NCBI GenBank assembly: GCA_021741075.1
Contig: JAIOYO010000021.1
Span: forward strand, 1 to 57,570
Source of the DNA: Flavobacteriales bacterium
Lineage (GTDB): Bacteria; Bacteroidota; Bacteroidia; UBA10329
Direction: 5' to 3'
DNA length: 57,570 nucleotides
The position numbers and the translations under genes were made by a program. Each line of letters starts with the position of its first letter. Position 1 is the stretch's first letter. Shown one piece after another: positions 9,652 through 19,243 of the stretch. A model generated the notes under the pieces. It was given only the letters and a program-made list of their open reading frames with translations, had not been told where the DNA came from and made no database searches.

Positions 9652-9682
9652 CAAATTTACCAATTAATACTCCTATCAATTG
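9652..9682 (-). promoter_or_regulatory. promoter of the rsfS-ftsH-cdsA-psd operon
   Basis: Read leftward, TAAATTTG (9659-9652) is an exact TAnnTTTG -7 element, and a TTG lies 17 bases upstream of it. The rsfS ATG is at 9632, giving a leader of about 14 bases. The -33 TTG falls close to the TTG start of birA on the other strand, so the two genes share a very compact divergent control region. Confidence 0.65.
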
Positions 9683-10435
9683 ACCAAAAGCCTATTCATC
9701 GGTAGTACAATTATCCGTTTAGAACGGGTCGATTCTTCCAACAATTATGCCCGTACACATGTTCGCGACAAAATGCCTATTGAAGGAACAGTAATTGTTG
9801 TAGGCGAGCAGACTGCAGGGAGGGGACAACGGTCTAATTCGTGGGTAACTGAACCAAAAAAAAACCTGACTTGCTCATTTATTTTGAGACCTGTCTTTTT
9901 GGCAGCGAAAGACCAGTTTTTGTTGAGTGCTGCTGTGGCACTGGCCGTTTCTGACACGGTCTTTGAACTTCTTCCAGATAAAGCCGTGGAAATAAAGTGG
10001 CCAAACGATGTTCTTGTTGATGGAAAGAAGATTGCTGGAATCTTAATCGAGAACACACTTCGCGGAATAAACCTCGAAAACTCTATTATTGGTATTGGGC
10101 TCAACGTAAATCAAGTTGAGTTTCCTTCTGGAATAAATGCTACCTCAGTTCAATTGATTTCTGAACAAGAAACTGACCTAGAAACTGTGCTTCAATTACT
10201 GAATTCATACTTGGAGAAATACTATCTACAACTAAGGGAAGGCAGGTTTGAGCACATTCTCCATCAACTAAATACCAACTTGTTTGGAGTTGGCAATGAT
10301 AGAAATCTAACCGTCAATGGCACATTAGAAACAGTTTCTATTATAGGCGTTAGACATACTGGAGAATTGGAACTGGAACGAGCGAATGGCTCTCGAACCC
10401 TGCATCAACATCACGAAATTGGTTGGAATATGTAA
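9680..10435 (+). CDS. birA: biotin--[acetyl-CoA-carboxylase] ligase
   Basis: 251 residues from TTG 9680. Makes biotinyl-AMP and transfers biotin to the carboxyl carrier protein. The biotin/ATP loop GRGQRSNSW starts near residue 46, and KWPNDVLVDGKKIAGILIE is complete near 113. There is no N-terminal helix-turn-helix, so this is a monofunctional ligase without the repressor role of the E. coli protein. TTG is the only start that preserves the first strand. Confidence 0.92.
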   Translation: MTKSLFIGSTIIRLERVDSSNNYARTHVRDKMPIEGTVIVVGEQTAGRGQRSNSWVTEPKKNLTCSFILRPVFLAAKDQFLLSAAVALAVSDTVFELLPDKAVEIKWPNDVLVDGKKIAGILIENTLRGINLENSIIGIGLNVNQVEFPSGINATSVQLISEQETDLETVLQLLNSYLEKYYLQLREGRFEHILHQLNTNLFGVGNDRNLTVNGTLETVSIIGVRHTGELELERANGSRTLHQHHEIGWNM

Positions 10436-10459
10436 ATCTTCGAGGTTAAGATGTAGCGC

Positions 10460-11746
10460 CTATCTTCTACCCTTCCACTTGCTATTTCCGCCAGCACCTC
10501 CACCACTTTTGTTTCCACCGCCACCACCGTTCTTATTTCGTGGATTTCCATTTGGATTCGGCTTTCGGGGTGGTCGTTGTCCTTGTTGTTTCTTTTCTGG
10601 AGCGGTCTCCGGGTCTACTGGTTCGTATCCTTTGATGATGTCTCTGGATAGCTTCTCTCCTAGCAGTTTCTCAATTGCTGTTACATAATCAACCTCATCT
10701 CCGGCTACCAGCGAAATGGCTTCACCTGTCGCACCAGCTCTGCCTGTACGGCCAATTCTGTGCACATAATCTTCGGCAATGTTTGGCAATTCGAAATTGA
10801 TAACATGCGGCAACAACGGAATGTCGAGTCCTCGCGCAGCAATATCCGTAGCCACGAGTACACGAACCTTACCCGTTTTAAATCCAGCCAAGGCCGCAGT
10901 ACGTGCGTTCTGGGTTTTATTTCCGTGAATGGCAGCCGAGGTAATATTTGTCTTCTGAAGCTTTTCGCTCAGGCGGTTTGCTCCATGCTTTGTTCTTGTA
11001 AAAATGAGCACCTGTTGCCAATTACCTTCAGATATAAGCTTAATTGTGAGCGCAGTTTTCCTGTCTTTGTCGACTCTTATCGTGCGTTGCTCAATTTTTT
11101 CAACTGTAGTATTCTCGGGTGTGGCCTCCACAAGCACGGGGTTGTTCAGGAAACTCTGAGCCAGATTCTTAATGTCTTTACTGAATGTAGCAGAAAACAA
11201 AAGATTCTGTCTCTTGCTTGGTAGCAGAGCCAACACACGCTTAATGTCGCGGAGAAATCCCATATCGAGCATTCTGTCGGCCTCATCCAAGACCAAGATC
11301 TCCACATTGCTCAAAGAAAGCAGGCGCTGATCGATAAGATCGAGCAGTCTTCCGGGTGTGGCAACCAACACATCTACCCCACCACGAATGGCCTTTACCT
11401 GTGGAACTTGACTTACGCCTCCGAAGATGACGGCAGCGCGCATATCAACAGCCTTTCCGAAGTCGTTCACATCTTCCAGCACCTGAGCCGCCAGTTCGCG
11501 GGTTGGAGTGAGAATGAGTGCCCGCACGGGACGGTTATGTTTTATCGGACTCTCTGAAAGACGTTGCAACATAGGTAGAGCAAAGCCTGCTGTTTTTCCA
11601 GTTCCTGTTTGGGCAGAGGCCAAAACGTCCTTGCCTTCCAGTACTACCGGAATGCACTTTTCTTGAATAGGCGATGGTGTTTCATATCCCTTTCGCTCAA
11701 TGGCGTTGAGCAGGGCTTGGGATAGCCCGAGTTCTTTAAATGACAT
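10460..11746 (-). CDS. DEAD-box RNA helicase (RhlE-like)
   Basis: 428 residues. Motifs in order: Q motif ([10 protein letters not shown]), motif [24 protein letters not shown], motif II DEAD, motif III SAT, then the second RecA domain with [11 protein letters not shown] and HRIGRTGR. The C-terminal tail of about 60 residues is rich in Gly, Asn, Lys and Arg, as usual for RNA-binding tails. Likely acts in ribosome assembly or cold-shock RNA unwinding. ATG 11746 is used because [13 protein letters not shown] is the family N-terminus. Converges on birA, with 24 bases between the stops. Confidence 0.93.
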   Translation of the reverse strand: MSFKELGLSQALLNAIERKGYETPSPIQEKCIPVVLEGKDVLASAQTGTGKTAGFALPMLQRLSESPIKHNRPVRALILTPTRELAAQVLEDVNDFGKAVDMRAAVIFGGVSQVPQVKAIRGGVDVLVATPGRLLDLIDQRLLSLSNVEILVLDEADRMLDMGFLRDIKRVLALLPSKRQNLLFSATFSKDIKNLAQSFLNNPVLVEATPENTTVEKIEQRTIRVDKDRKTALTIKLISEGNWQQVLIFTRTKHGANRLSEKLQKTNITSAAIHGNKTQNARTAALAGFKTGKVRVLVATDIAARGLDIPLLPHVINFELPNIAEDYVHRIGRTGRAGATGEAISLVAGDEVDYVTAIEKLLGEKLSRDIIKGYEPVDPETAPEKKQQGQRPPRKPNPNGNPRNKNGGGGGNKSGGGAGGNSKWKGRR

Positions 11747-11840
11747 ATATGTATGATTGTGTGAAACAGCAATCAATTACAACGGCCATTTCTATTTGAT
11801 GGCGCTAAGGTACTTCTATTAATTAGAGTTATTGCAACGA

Positions 11841-11866
11841 AAAAAGGCCACCTCTCGGTGGCCTTT
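11841..11866 (-). terminator. intrinsic terminator of the LamG/T9SS protein gene
   Basis: Perfect 7-bp stem GGCCACC (11846-11852) and GGTGGCC (11857-11863) with loop TCTC. Read leftward it is followed by a run of Ts (the As at 11840-11845), about 60 bases after the stop of the gene at 11925. The rightward side has only three Ts. Confidence 0.82.
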
Positions 11867-11924
11867 CTCATTAAACCCATCAAACCCTAGAAGACATCAC
11901 TCATCTTGGGTCTTATGGTGTCTA

Positions 11925-14900
11925 TCATTCTTTCACAAATCTGCGCTGCATTTGTCCACTTTCAATTTGTACAACCAACAGATACATACCGTTTGATAGC
12001 ATTGAAACATCAATAGCCTTCGTGTTCTGTGCATACGTGGCAAGTAATTGTCCGCTTACGGCATAAACATGCAATGCTTGTACATCCTCGCTGCATACAA
12101 CATTCAATAGCTGTGTTACAGGAATTGGGAAGATTTTCAACTCGGCAGCATGTGCCTCAATGATTCCAGTTACCATCATGTTCACACAACCAGATGTTTC
12201 GGTACAACCGTTCAGCGTTACCTCCACTGCATAATTTCCGCTTGATGCCGGAGCGAAGCTTTGTCCATCTTCATCTGCAATAGCTGCATTGCCGTTATCG
12301 CAATCAACCCACTGATACGTTGCTCCCGCTTGATCTGCAGTAATTGTTCCACCGTTCACAGTAGTTGCCACATCTATGTCTGTAATAACCACATCTTGCA
12401 TCTGCGTTACGGAGTTCAAATCACCATCAGTCCACGTCCATGTGATCATACCATTGGATGTAAGTGGCAACGTAGCATTGTGAGTTGCAATTAGCGAACC
12501 ATCACAGTTATCTGTTGCAGTTGGCGGGGTCAAAACAGTAATCTCACACACAGCACTTAGCTCATGAAGTGAAACTGCATCTGGCACTGGAGCGGTGTTG
12601 TCGCTAATTACAACTTCCTGATCTTGAGTCACGCTGTTTCCATTCCCATCATCATAGGTCCAAGTAATCGTTGTGTTTGAGCTGATAGGCAACGAAGCGT
12701 TGTGCGTTCCGGTAACTGCTCCTGCGCAGTTATCAGTAGCCATTGGTGCTGTTAGGGTAGTCACTTCGCATTGTGCGTTGATTGCAGTGAGTGAAGCAAC
12801 ATCAGCAACAGGAGCAATAGCATCACCAACAGTAATGGTTACTGTCTGTGTCATTTCTAACGTACACGAAGGGTTTCCAGCAACGCTGCAAGCAAAGGCA
12901 CCATCTACCCAGTCTGATGCAGAAACCATATTGATCAAGGTACCATTGTGACCTCCAACAATATCATTAGCTACCAATCCAGAACCTTCATTGAAAGGAT
13001 ATACCGAAACGAGACCTTCTCCTGTCCCATCAGAACAGGTGTTCACATCTGCGAGAATGTCACCAGCACTGCGAGCGTTATCCCACAATCGGATCTCGTC
13101 AAATGCTCCTAAATGAGTGGCAAAACCAGCTCCAGTGGTGACAGTGCTTCGCATGTATCCGAAATCGAATTGCGCCCCAGCACTTTGGTATAGTGGCGAA
13201 CCTGTAGTGGTTGATAAAGGAGTCTGCGCCACCCCGTTTATGTAGGTTTTGGTAGTAACACCATCATAGGTAATTGCCAACTCGAACCATGAGTTCAATG
13301 GTGGAACTGCATATTCGTACGCTGCAATGGCATTACCCGGACTGTTACGGTTGTAAACCACCGTCAACTTGTTCGTTCCAGCCTGAACATAAACTTCGAT
13401 ATCGCTTGTAGTTGTAGTTCCTGCTGATAGTATGGCTCTTGAGCCTCCTGCATTGGCTTTCAAACGTGCTTCAAAGGTGAATCCTTGAGAATAGTCGAAG
13501 TAAGATGGTACTGGAACGTTGATGTAATCGTTGGTTCCATCCAGATCAACTGCGGATGAACTTGCCGCACCACTGCTACAAGAAGCTTGAGGTGCAACCC
13601 AATCATTGGCATCCATATTAACCAATGTGCCGTTGTATCCACCAACCACATCGGTTGCCACAACACCACTTCCGTTATCCAATGGAAACAATGCAACCAA
13701 CCCAGTTTGCGAACCGTCCGAACATTCGCTCATCATGCTCTGAATTTCGCCAGTTGTGCGTGCATCGTTCCATAATCGAATCTCATCAAACGAACCCTGA
13801 TGATTTACAAAGCCCCAATTGTTGTTGATGTTACTGCGCATGAAACCGAAATCGAATTCTGCACCTGTGGTCTTATGCAAAGGCGACCCTGTTGAACCTC
13901 CAATGGAAAACTGTTCCACTCCATCATAGTACAATTTGGTGTTGGTGCCATCGTAAGTAACTGCCAAATGAAACCATGTGTTTACTGGTCCTATGTTGTA
14001 TTCCTTGTAACCTAAGGTGTAACCGGGGCTGGCTCGATTGTATACCACGGTCATTCGGTTGTTTCCATCTTGAACATATATTTCTATGTCGCTGGTGCTT
14101 GCTGTACCAGCCGAAAAGATGGCGCGTGAACCGCCTGTTGCCAATTTCAATTTCGCCTCAAACGTAAATCCTTGTTCGTAGTTGAATGAGGGATTGATAG
14201 GAGCGTTGATGTAATCGTTAGTTCCATCAAGGTCGAGCGCATACGATGGTGCGGGAGGCGTTGGTGCAGGAATATCTGCATAAACGTTATAGGTAGTATT
14301 AGATGAAATGGTACCGGTATTGAAACTTATACCATTGCCTGTACCCACAAACGGACCGGCTACTACCGAATTGTCGGCATCATCTCTTAAATAATAACTA
14401 ACTCCAGAAGTTGAAGCTCCTGTAGTAATGGTGGTAGACCCATTGCTGCACAGGTTTGTTGCAGTGGCTGTTACCGTTTCATCATCAATAAGTGGAAGAA
14501 CGGTGATGTTCACCGATTGTGTTTCTACGTTTCCCCAGCCATCATCAGCAGTAAACGTAACCTGATTGACTCCCACATGACTGCAATCAAACTCGGATTG
14601 CGACAAGGAAATTTCAGGCGTTCCACAATCGGAGGTAGAACCGTTATCTACCATGCCTGGATTGACGTTGGCGTTTCCGAAAGCATTCAATTGAACGGTA
14701 ACGTCTTGCGCCAAAGCAGTTACAGACTGGCTGATACACGCACTTTCATAGCTCACATTATCGAGGCGCACCTCGCGACTTACAGCACCACTCATCCAAA
14801 TAACGATATACTGGCCCGTTCCTGTATACCCTGAGTAATCAATCACGTGGTGCGTAAAAATGAGTGTTCCACCTGAACTGGCGTAGTAAATATCCAATTC

Positions 14901-15242
14901 TTCTACCAACTCAAACGTTCCCATTGCAGGTATGCCTGTTGCAGAAGCTACTCCGAACTTAAAATTACCAGGCCCTGCTTGGCTATTGGTTGCGTTCAAA
15001 GCATCGAATTCGAGAATGCCTTTTGCATTATCTACCATTGGCAAAACCATCCAACGATCGCCATTATTGTTTGTACTGAAAATAGCAGTCTGAAACGTTA
15101 CCCCAACTCCACTCGAGTACCAACACGGAGGTATTCCTGCAGAAAAATCAGTAAATACAGATTGAACGGGAGTGCCACACTGGGCAAGTGCCTGCGAAAT
15201 GCCAACGGTGGCGCAAACGATTGAAAGGAATAGTTTTTTCAT
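11925..15242 (-). CDS. secreted multidomain LamG/HYR protein with T9SS sorting domain
   Basis: 1105 residues from ATG 15242. A clear Sec signal peptide (KKLFLSIVCATVGISQALAQ) is followed by a beta-rich adhesin-like domain (to about 150), an HYR-like repeat, then two closely similar LamG/concanavalin-like modules (each begins with a DLDGTNDYIN strand), at least two further HYR-like repeats with TATDNC motifs, and a C-terminal T9SS type A sorting domain (IFPIPVTQLLNV ... GMYLLVVQ ... RRFVKE). Expected to be exported through the type IX system and attached at the cell surface, where LamG and HYR modules suggest glycan or protein binding. Ligand unknown. A start further upstream (15299) is excluded because that TTG is the -33 promoter element. 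Confidence 0.88.
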   Translation of the reverse strand: MKKLFLSIVCATVGISQALAQCGTPVQSVFTDFSAGIPPCWYSSGVGVTFQTAIFSTNNNGDRWMVLPMVDNAKGILEFDALNATNSQAGPGNFKFGVASATGIPAMGTFELVEELDIYYASSGGTLIFTHHVIDYSGYTGTGQYIVIWMSGAVSREVRLDNVSYESACISQSVTALAQDVTVQLNAFGNANVNPGMVDNGSTSDCGTPEISLSQSEFDCSHVGVNQVTFTADDGWGNVETQSVNITVLPLIDDETVTATATNLCSNGSTTITTGASTSGVSYYLRDDADNSVVAGPFVGTGNGISFNTGTISSNTTYNVYADIPAPTPPAPSYALDLDGTNDYINAPINPSFNYEQGFTFEAKLKLATGGSRAIFSAGTASTSDIEIYVQDGNNRMTVVYNRASPGYTLGYKEYNIGPVNTWFHLAVTYDGTNTKLYYDGVEQFSIGGSTGSPLHKTTGAEFDFGFMRSNINNNWGFVNHQGSFDEIRLWNDARTTGEIQSMMSECSDGSQTGLVALFPLDNGSGVVATDVVGGYNGTLVNMDANDWVAPQASCSSGAASSSAVDLDGTNDYINVPVPSYFDYSQGFTFEARLKANAGGSRAILSAGTTTTSDIEVYVQAGTNKLTVVYNRNSPGNAIAAYEYAVPPLNSWFELAITYDGVTTKTYINGVAQTPLSTTTGSPLYQSAGAQFDFGYMRSTVTTGAGFATHLGAFDEIRLWDNARSAGDILADVNTCSDGTGEGLVSVYPFNEGSGLVANDIVGGHNGTLINMVSASDWVDGAFACSVAGNPSCTLEMTQTVTITVGDAIAPVADVASLTAINAQCEVTTLTAPMATDNCAGAVTGTHNASLPISSNTTITWTYDDGNGNSVTQDQEVVISDNTAPVPDAVSLHELSAVCEITVLTPPTATDNCDGSLIATHNATLPLTSNGMITWTWTDGDLNSVTQMQDVVITDIDVATTVNGGTITADQAGATYQWVDCDNGNAAIADEDGQSFAPASSGNYAVEVTLNGCTETSGCVNMMVTGIIEAHAAELKIFPIPVTQLLNVVCSEDVQALHVYAVSGQLLATYAQNTKAIDVSMLSNGMYLLVVQIESGQMQRRFVKE

Positions 15243-15268
15243 GTGTAGATAGTTTCTGTGATGAACCA

Positions 15269-15299
15269 CAAACCTATCCTTCGAGCACGCCACATTCAA
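15269..15299 (-). promoter_or_regulatory. promoter of the LamG/T9SS protein gene
   Basis: Read leftward: TTG at 15299-15297, exactly 20 bases, then TAGGTTTG at 15276-15269, a full match to the Bacteroidota TTG-N19/20-TAnnTTTG promoter. Leader to the ATG at 15242 is about 20 bases. Confidence 0.8.
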
Positions 15300-15388
15300 T
15301 TATCCTTCACGATCGGACGATTGGGTTCATTAACAGAAGATAGACGTTAGATTTGAGACGCCAGATTTTAGACTTCTCTTACGATAAT

Positions 15389-16132
15389 CTATTTAACAGC
15401 CGTTTCAAACTCCTCCTTCCTATACTTGGAAAGTTTTGCAACTATACCGCCTTGAAGAAGGATGTCGCCCGAGCTTCGCTGATACTTCTCCATTAAGTCC
15501 AAGTTTACCATCCACGATTTGTGGCTGCGGAAGAAGTTGGGATTATCGGCAAGCAGGGTTTCGAAGTGTTTCAGGTTCTTGCTCACCAGATGTTGATTGC
15601 CATCGATGGTGTGGATGTGGCTATACGATTCGTTGGCCTCAATGGCCACAATATCACTCACCTCCAAAATGGTCTGATAGCCTTTGATGGAAACGGAGAT
15701 GCGACTCACAGTTTTGCTTTGAAGCGCCTCGGTAAGCAGTTCCTGGTCAAAACTGCTGCCCTGCCCTATCCGTTTTTCCACCCGTTGCACCGCTTCCTTC
15801 AAACGGTCTATGTCAATGGGTTTGAGCAGGTAGTCTACCGCAGATACTTCGAAGGCGCGAATGGCATATTTGTCGTAAGCCGTAATGAACACAATCTCGA
15901 AATCCACCTTCTCGAAGAAGTTTACAATCTCGAAACCTGAGTAGTTGGGCATCTCAATATCAAGGAAGACCAATTGAGGGTTGAGCGCATGAATGCTGTG
16001 CACAGCCGACTCCACGTTGGAATAACTGCCCAATACCTTGATGCTCGGACAAAATCGCGCAAGCAAATTGGCAAGTATGCTACGCGCACTTTCCTCATCA
16101 TCAACTATAATGGCTGTAATCTGCTGGCTCAT
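15389..16132 (-). CDS. LytTR-family response regulator
   Basis: 247 residues. An N-terminal receiver domain (acidic pair Asp11-Asp12, phosphoacceptor Asp58 in FLDIEMPN, ITAYD threonine near 83, LLKPID lysine near 107) is followed by a LytTR DNA-binding domain (from about 145, with RISVSIKGYQTILEVSDIVAIEANESYS and FRSHKSWMVNL). It is the AlgR/LytR type that binds short direct repeats. The histidine kinase encoded upstream is its likely partner. Confidence 0.93.
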   Translation of the reverse strand: MSQQITAIIVDDEESARSILANLLARFCPSIKVLGSYSNVESAVHSIHALNPQLVFLDIEMPNYSGFEIVNFFEKVDFEIVFITAYDKYAIRAFEVSAVDYLLKPIDIDRLKEAVQRVEKRIGQGSSFDQELLTEALQSKTVSRISVSIKGYQTILEVSDIVAIEANESYSHIHTIDGNQHLVSKNLKHFETLLADNPNFFRSHKSWMVNLDLMEKYQRSSGDILLQGGIVAKLSKYRKEEFETAVK

Positions 16133-16214
16133 TGAGGCGAATGTAAATAGATATGCACGTGCTTGCCTTATCGATTTAGGAACGAACGGTTTTGTTTAGC
16201 AATGGCGGGTCTGA

Positions 16215-16288
16215 CGTCATTGCGAAGCAAGATGCAATCTGCTCCTTGGTGCACGTAGTAAGAGATTGCTTCGTTCCTCGCAATGACG
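16215..16288. repeat. dispersed palindromic intergenic repeat (CGTCATTGCGA type)
   Basis: An 11-bp perfect inverted repeat, CGTCATTGCGA at 16215-16225 and its complement at 16278-16288, encloses a second one, GCAATCT at 16234-16240 and AGATTGC at 16263-16269. The same words occur again at 21175-21250. This type of non-coding palindrome is scattered in the intergenic DNA of many bacteria. It lies between the response regulator and its kinase and could fold in the shared transcript. Confidence 0.75.
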
Positions 16289-16294
16289 CGTGCT

Positions 16295-19129
16295 TCAAAA
16301 CGTGTGCTTCACGGGTATGCGCAGTACCACCTTGGTGCCCGTTGGCTGGTTATCGTGCATGAGGTCTTCATACTGGAAGCCGAGTACGCCTTTATGATAG
16401 CGTTGTAGTATCTCAAACCGCGTGCGGATGGCGTTAACCGAAAACGACTCGTGGTTTGAGCGCTGCCTTTCCTTGATGGCTTTGGCTTTTGCCCGCCCCA
16501 CGCCATTATCTGTAATGGTGCAAATGAGTACATCATCCAATTGAAAATCGAGCCGAATACGCTTAGAACCGCTACGGTGCAGCAATCCGTGCATCAATGC
16601 ATTTTCAATAAAAGGCTGAATAAGCATAGGTGGCATCTTCACGTCATCAATTCCGTTGGTGTTAATGCTGAACTCAAAATCTTCGCTAAAGCGCAATTGC
16701 TCTAAGGTTAGATACAGCTCAATAAGCTTCACTTCTTCGCTAAAATCAATGTATTCCTTATCGGAATAATTGAGCGTTCGTCTAACCAGATTGGCAAACT
16801 TGGTGATGTAGGTATACGAGTTGTCGATGTCTCCCTTAAGCACCAAACTCTGGATAGAATTGAGCGCATTGAAGATAAAATGTGGGTTCATCTGGCTTTG
16901 AATGGCGGTAAGCTTAGAAGCGTTGAGCTCGTTTTGCTGCTGCGCTATGAAGTGTTGCCGCCTAAGTCTGCGTTTAAACCAAAAGATCAAGAGAGCGATA
17001 ACCCCGAGCGACACCAACAGGTAGAACCACCACGCTTTGTAAAAAGGCGTTGAAATGGTGAAGCTGTACACCACCTCATCGCTTTCTACGCCTCTACAGA
17101 TGGCCTTTGCACGAAATGTATAGGTGCCTGCCGATAACGAACGGTACTCAATTACATTGTCGGTAAAGCTTGCCGACTGCCATTGACTTTCAGCACCCTC
17201 CAAACGATACTGATAGCTTATTTCATTGCGATAACGTAAGCTGTTGGAGTTTAATTTGAACGTAAACTTTTGCTGATCATAATTGAAACTATGCTGCGTA
17301 AGCGGTGGCGAAATACTATCGTTTACGATGATGCTTTTAAGCGCAACAGTGGGCACAAAATCAAACGGTTTGTAGGTATCAAGCATTACTTTTTGAACGC
17401 CTGCGGAGTGCACAACCCACAACTCGTGGCCCTTTACCTCCATGTCAATTAGTTTAATGGCCGTAAGCCCATCTGCCTGATTGATGGTGCGCTGCACAAC
17501 CCCATTTTCTGTAAGCAACTGCGCGCCCATGGCTGTGGCAACTACCAACTGGTTTTGGTAAATGGCAAGCGCCATTAATTGATCAGACACCAAACCTGTG
17601 GTTTTGCTCCATTCTGCCACGAGTGTATCATTACTAAACACCAGTAATCCGTTTTCGGCTGTGGCGGCATACACGCGGCCTTTCCATGTAAGGAAATCGC
17701 GGACAATGACGTCTTTTCCGTTTAGCTTGAGGGTTTCTACCGCTCCGCTAGGCTTTCTCATCATCAACCCTTTTGATGTTCCCGAATAGATGGTTTGGGT
17801 GTGAGGGTTGTAACCAATGGCGTAATGTCTGAGTTGCAGCTCTTCCAGTCTAGTGGCCTTGCCAACCAACAAGTCAAACATATAGGCACCTCCGTTGCTG
17901 GCAACCAGAACCTCGCTGGGGCTAATTTGCTCTACATCTTTAATAGAACCAACATTTACAACCAGTTCAGTTCTCGTTTGCAGGTTAAGAAGCACCCCGT
18001 TTGCTTCTCCTATAAGCAACAGCCCATTGCCCACAGAAAAGAGCGCTTCCATACTCTTCACATTGGCATCTCTAATGGATTGGAGTGCGCCCAAAGGCAA
18101 CCGCTCTATGAGCTTTCCGGAACGGGTGCCAAAGTAGAGCCGCCCATCTTCCGAACCTGAAATGGAGATTACATCTTCATTCACATCCGCAACAACCATG
18201 TCTTCTGTGGTTTCGTTGGGAATAACAAGAATGCCCTTGCCAAAGGTTCCGAGTAGCACGTTTCCTTCTCGGTCTTCAATCACATTAGAAATGAGCGTGC
18301 GCGGAAAGAGCAATGTTCCTCCGTTGTTGGGTTTAAACTGCCCATCTACGCGCAGCACACCTAACGAGCTAGAAGCAAACCACAGCGCATTGCTGGTTTG
18401 GTAGAGCTTAAACAACTGTTCTTTTTGGGTTACGGCCGATGGATTGAAGAGCACCTCTGCGCCACCATTTCGTTGTCTGTACACTTGGCAGCTACCCGTT
18501 TCGTAGGCATAGATGCTGTCTTTGAGAAAGACCAACGCAAGCGACTGTACCATATCTACGGGTATGTGATACCTCAACTCTTGCTTAACCTTACCATTTT
18601 TGATGTTTAAAAAGCTTCTATCAAGAAACGAATAACACGAAAGTGTTCCGTTTGGAAGCTGCGCCAACGGCCCAAAACTTCCGCGCTTGGTAAGCATCAC
18701 TAGTTCGGTATCGGCATGCAGCTGCATGAGTCCGTCTGAGGCAATAATGAGTGTGTTTTGATTATCAATGGCGAGGTTCATATCGGCCGAAACCAAGCTA
18801 TCTGGCAAGGTGAGTAGCAGTTGGCACTCCCCGTTATTGAGCTTAAATATTTGTCCACTCAGGTTGTGGCAGTACACGTTTCCGCTGGCATCTTCTACCA
18901 AATTAAACACAGACTGCATGAGCATATCTGGACAACCGATGTTTGCAAAGGCATACCCGTCAAATTGAAACACCCCATTGCTGGTGGCTAGGATGTAGGT
19001 ACCATTGGTAGCCTGAAGAATATCGTAAATATCAACGCCTTCAAGCTCGTTTTCTCCCAACACGTAATGCGCTGGCTGCTGACCAAAAAGCCAAAGGGGT
19101 AAAAGCAGAAGAAACAACAGTGGTTTCAT
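16295..19129 (-). CDS. propeller-type sensor histidine kinase (LytS-like core)
   Basis: 944 residues. Signal-like N-terminus (KPLLFLLLLPLWLFGQ), then about 640 residues of two-component-regulator propeller repeats (NGV/FQFDGYAF-like blades), a Y_Y_Y domain near 660-720, one TM helix (WWFYLLVSLGVIALLIFWF), and a His_kinase core with the phosphoacceptor in MNPHFIFNALNSIQ (His750), followed by an HATPase_c domain (NALMHG, ITDNGVGR). It senses an extracytoplasmic signal and is expected to phosphorylate the LytTR regulator encoded 162 bases downstream. ATG 19129 is chosen for the signal peptide. Confidence 0.92.
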   Translation of the reverse strand: MKPLLFLLLLPLWLFGQQPAHYVLGENELEGVDIYDILQATNGTYILATSNGVFQFDGYAFANIGCPDMLMQSVFNLVEDASGNVYCHNLSGQIFKLNNGECQLLLTLPDSLVSADMNLAIDNQNTLIIASDGLMQLHADTELVMLTKRGSFGPLAQLPNGTLSCYSFLDRSFLNIKNGKVKQELRYHIPVDMVQSLALVFLKDSIYAYETGSCQVYRQRNGGAEVLFNPSAVTQKEQLFKLYQTSNALWFASSSLGVLRVDGQFKPNNGGTLLFPRTLISNVIEDREGNVLLGTFGKGILVIPNETTEDMVVADVNEDVISISGSEDGRLYFGTRSGKLIERLPLGALQSIRDANVKSMEALFSVGNGLLLIGEANGVLLNLQTRTELVVNVGSIKDVEQISPSEVLVASNGGAYMFDLLVGKATRLEELQLRHYAIGYNPHTQTIYSGTSKGLMMRKPSGAVETLKLNGKDVIVRDFLTWKGRVYAATAENGLLVFSNDTLVAEWSKTTGLVSDQLMALAIYQNQLVVATAMGAQLLTENGVVQRTINQADGLTAIKLIDMEVKGHELWVVHSAGVQKVMLDTYKPFDFVPTVALKSIIVNDSISPPLTQHSFNYDQQKFTFKLNSNSLRYRNEISYQYRLEGAESQWQSASFTDNVIEYRSLSAGTYTFRAKAICRGVESDEVVYSFTISTPFYKAWWFYLLVSLGVIALLIFWFKRRLRRQHFIAQQQNELNASKLTAIQSQMNPHFIFNALNSIQSLVLKGDIDNSYTYITKFANLVRRTLNYSDKEYIDFSEEVKLIELYLTLEQLRFSEDFEFSINTNGIDDVKMPPMLIQPFIENALMHGLLHRSGSKRIRLDFQLDDVLICTITDNGVGRAKAKAIKERQRSNHESFSVNAIRTRFEILQRYHKGVLGFQYEDLMHDNQPTGTKVVLRIPVKHTF

Positions 19130-19196
19130 GCGGTAAAGAAACAACACTGGCCACGTTTGGCAAGATGGGCTGTGCCAGGGCAGCCAATGAGCCACA

Positions 19197-19230
19197 AAAA
19201 AAGGGCGGCCTCATTAGCCGCCCTTTCCAT
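19197..19230 (-). terminator. intrinsic terminator of the gene at 19244-20221
   Basis: Stem GGGCGGC (19203-19209) and GCCGCCC (19217-19223), 7-base loop. Read leftward it is followed by seven Ts. It lies 20 bases after the stop at 19244 and thus insulates the sensor kinase gene. Confidence 0.85.
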
Positions 19231-19243
19231 TTAGTCCTCCACC

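Noticed and set aside
10386..10688. Rightward Pro/Phe-rich frame opposite the helicase tail
   Set aside because: It is the complement of the Gly-rich C-terminal tail of the DEAD-box helicase.
15243..15299. Longer N-terminus of the LamG/T9SS protein
   Set aside because: The upstream TTG is the -33 element and the signal peptide begins at ATG 15242.
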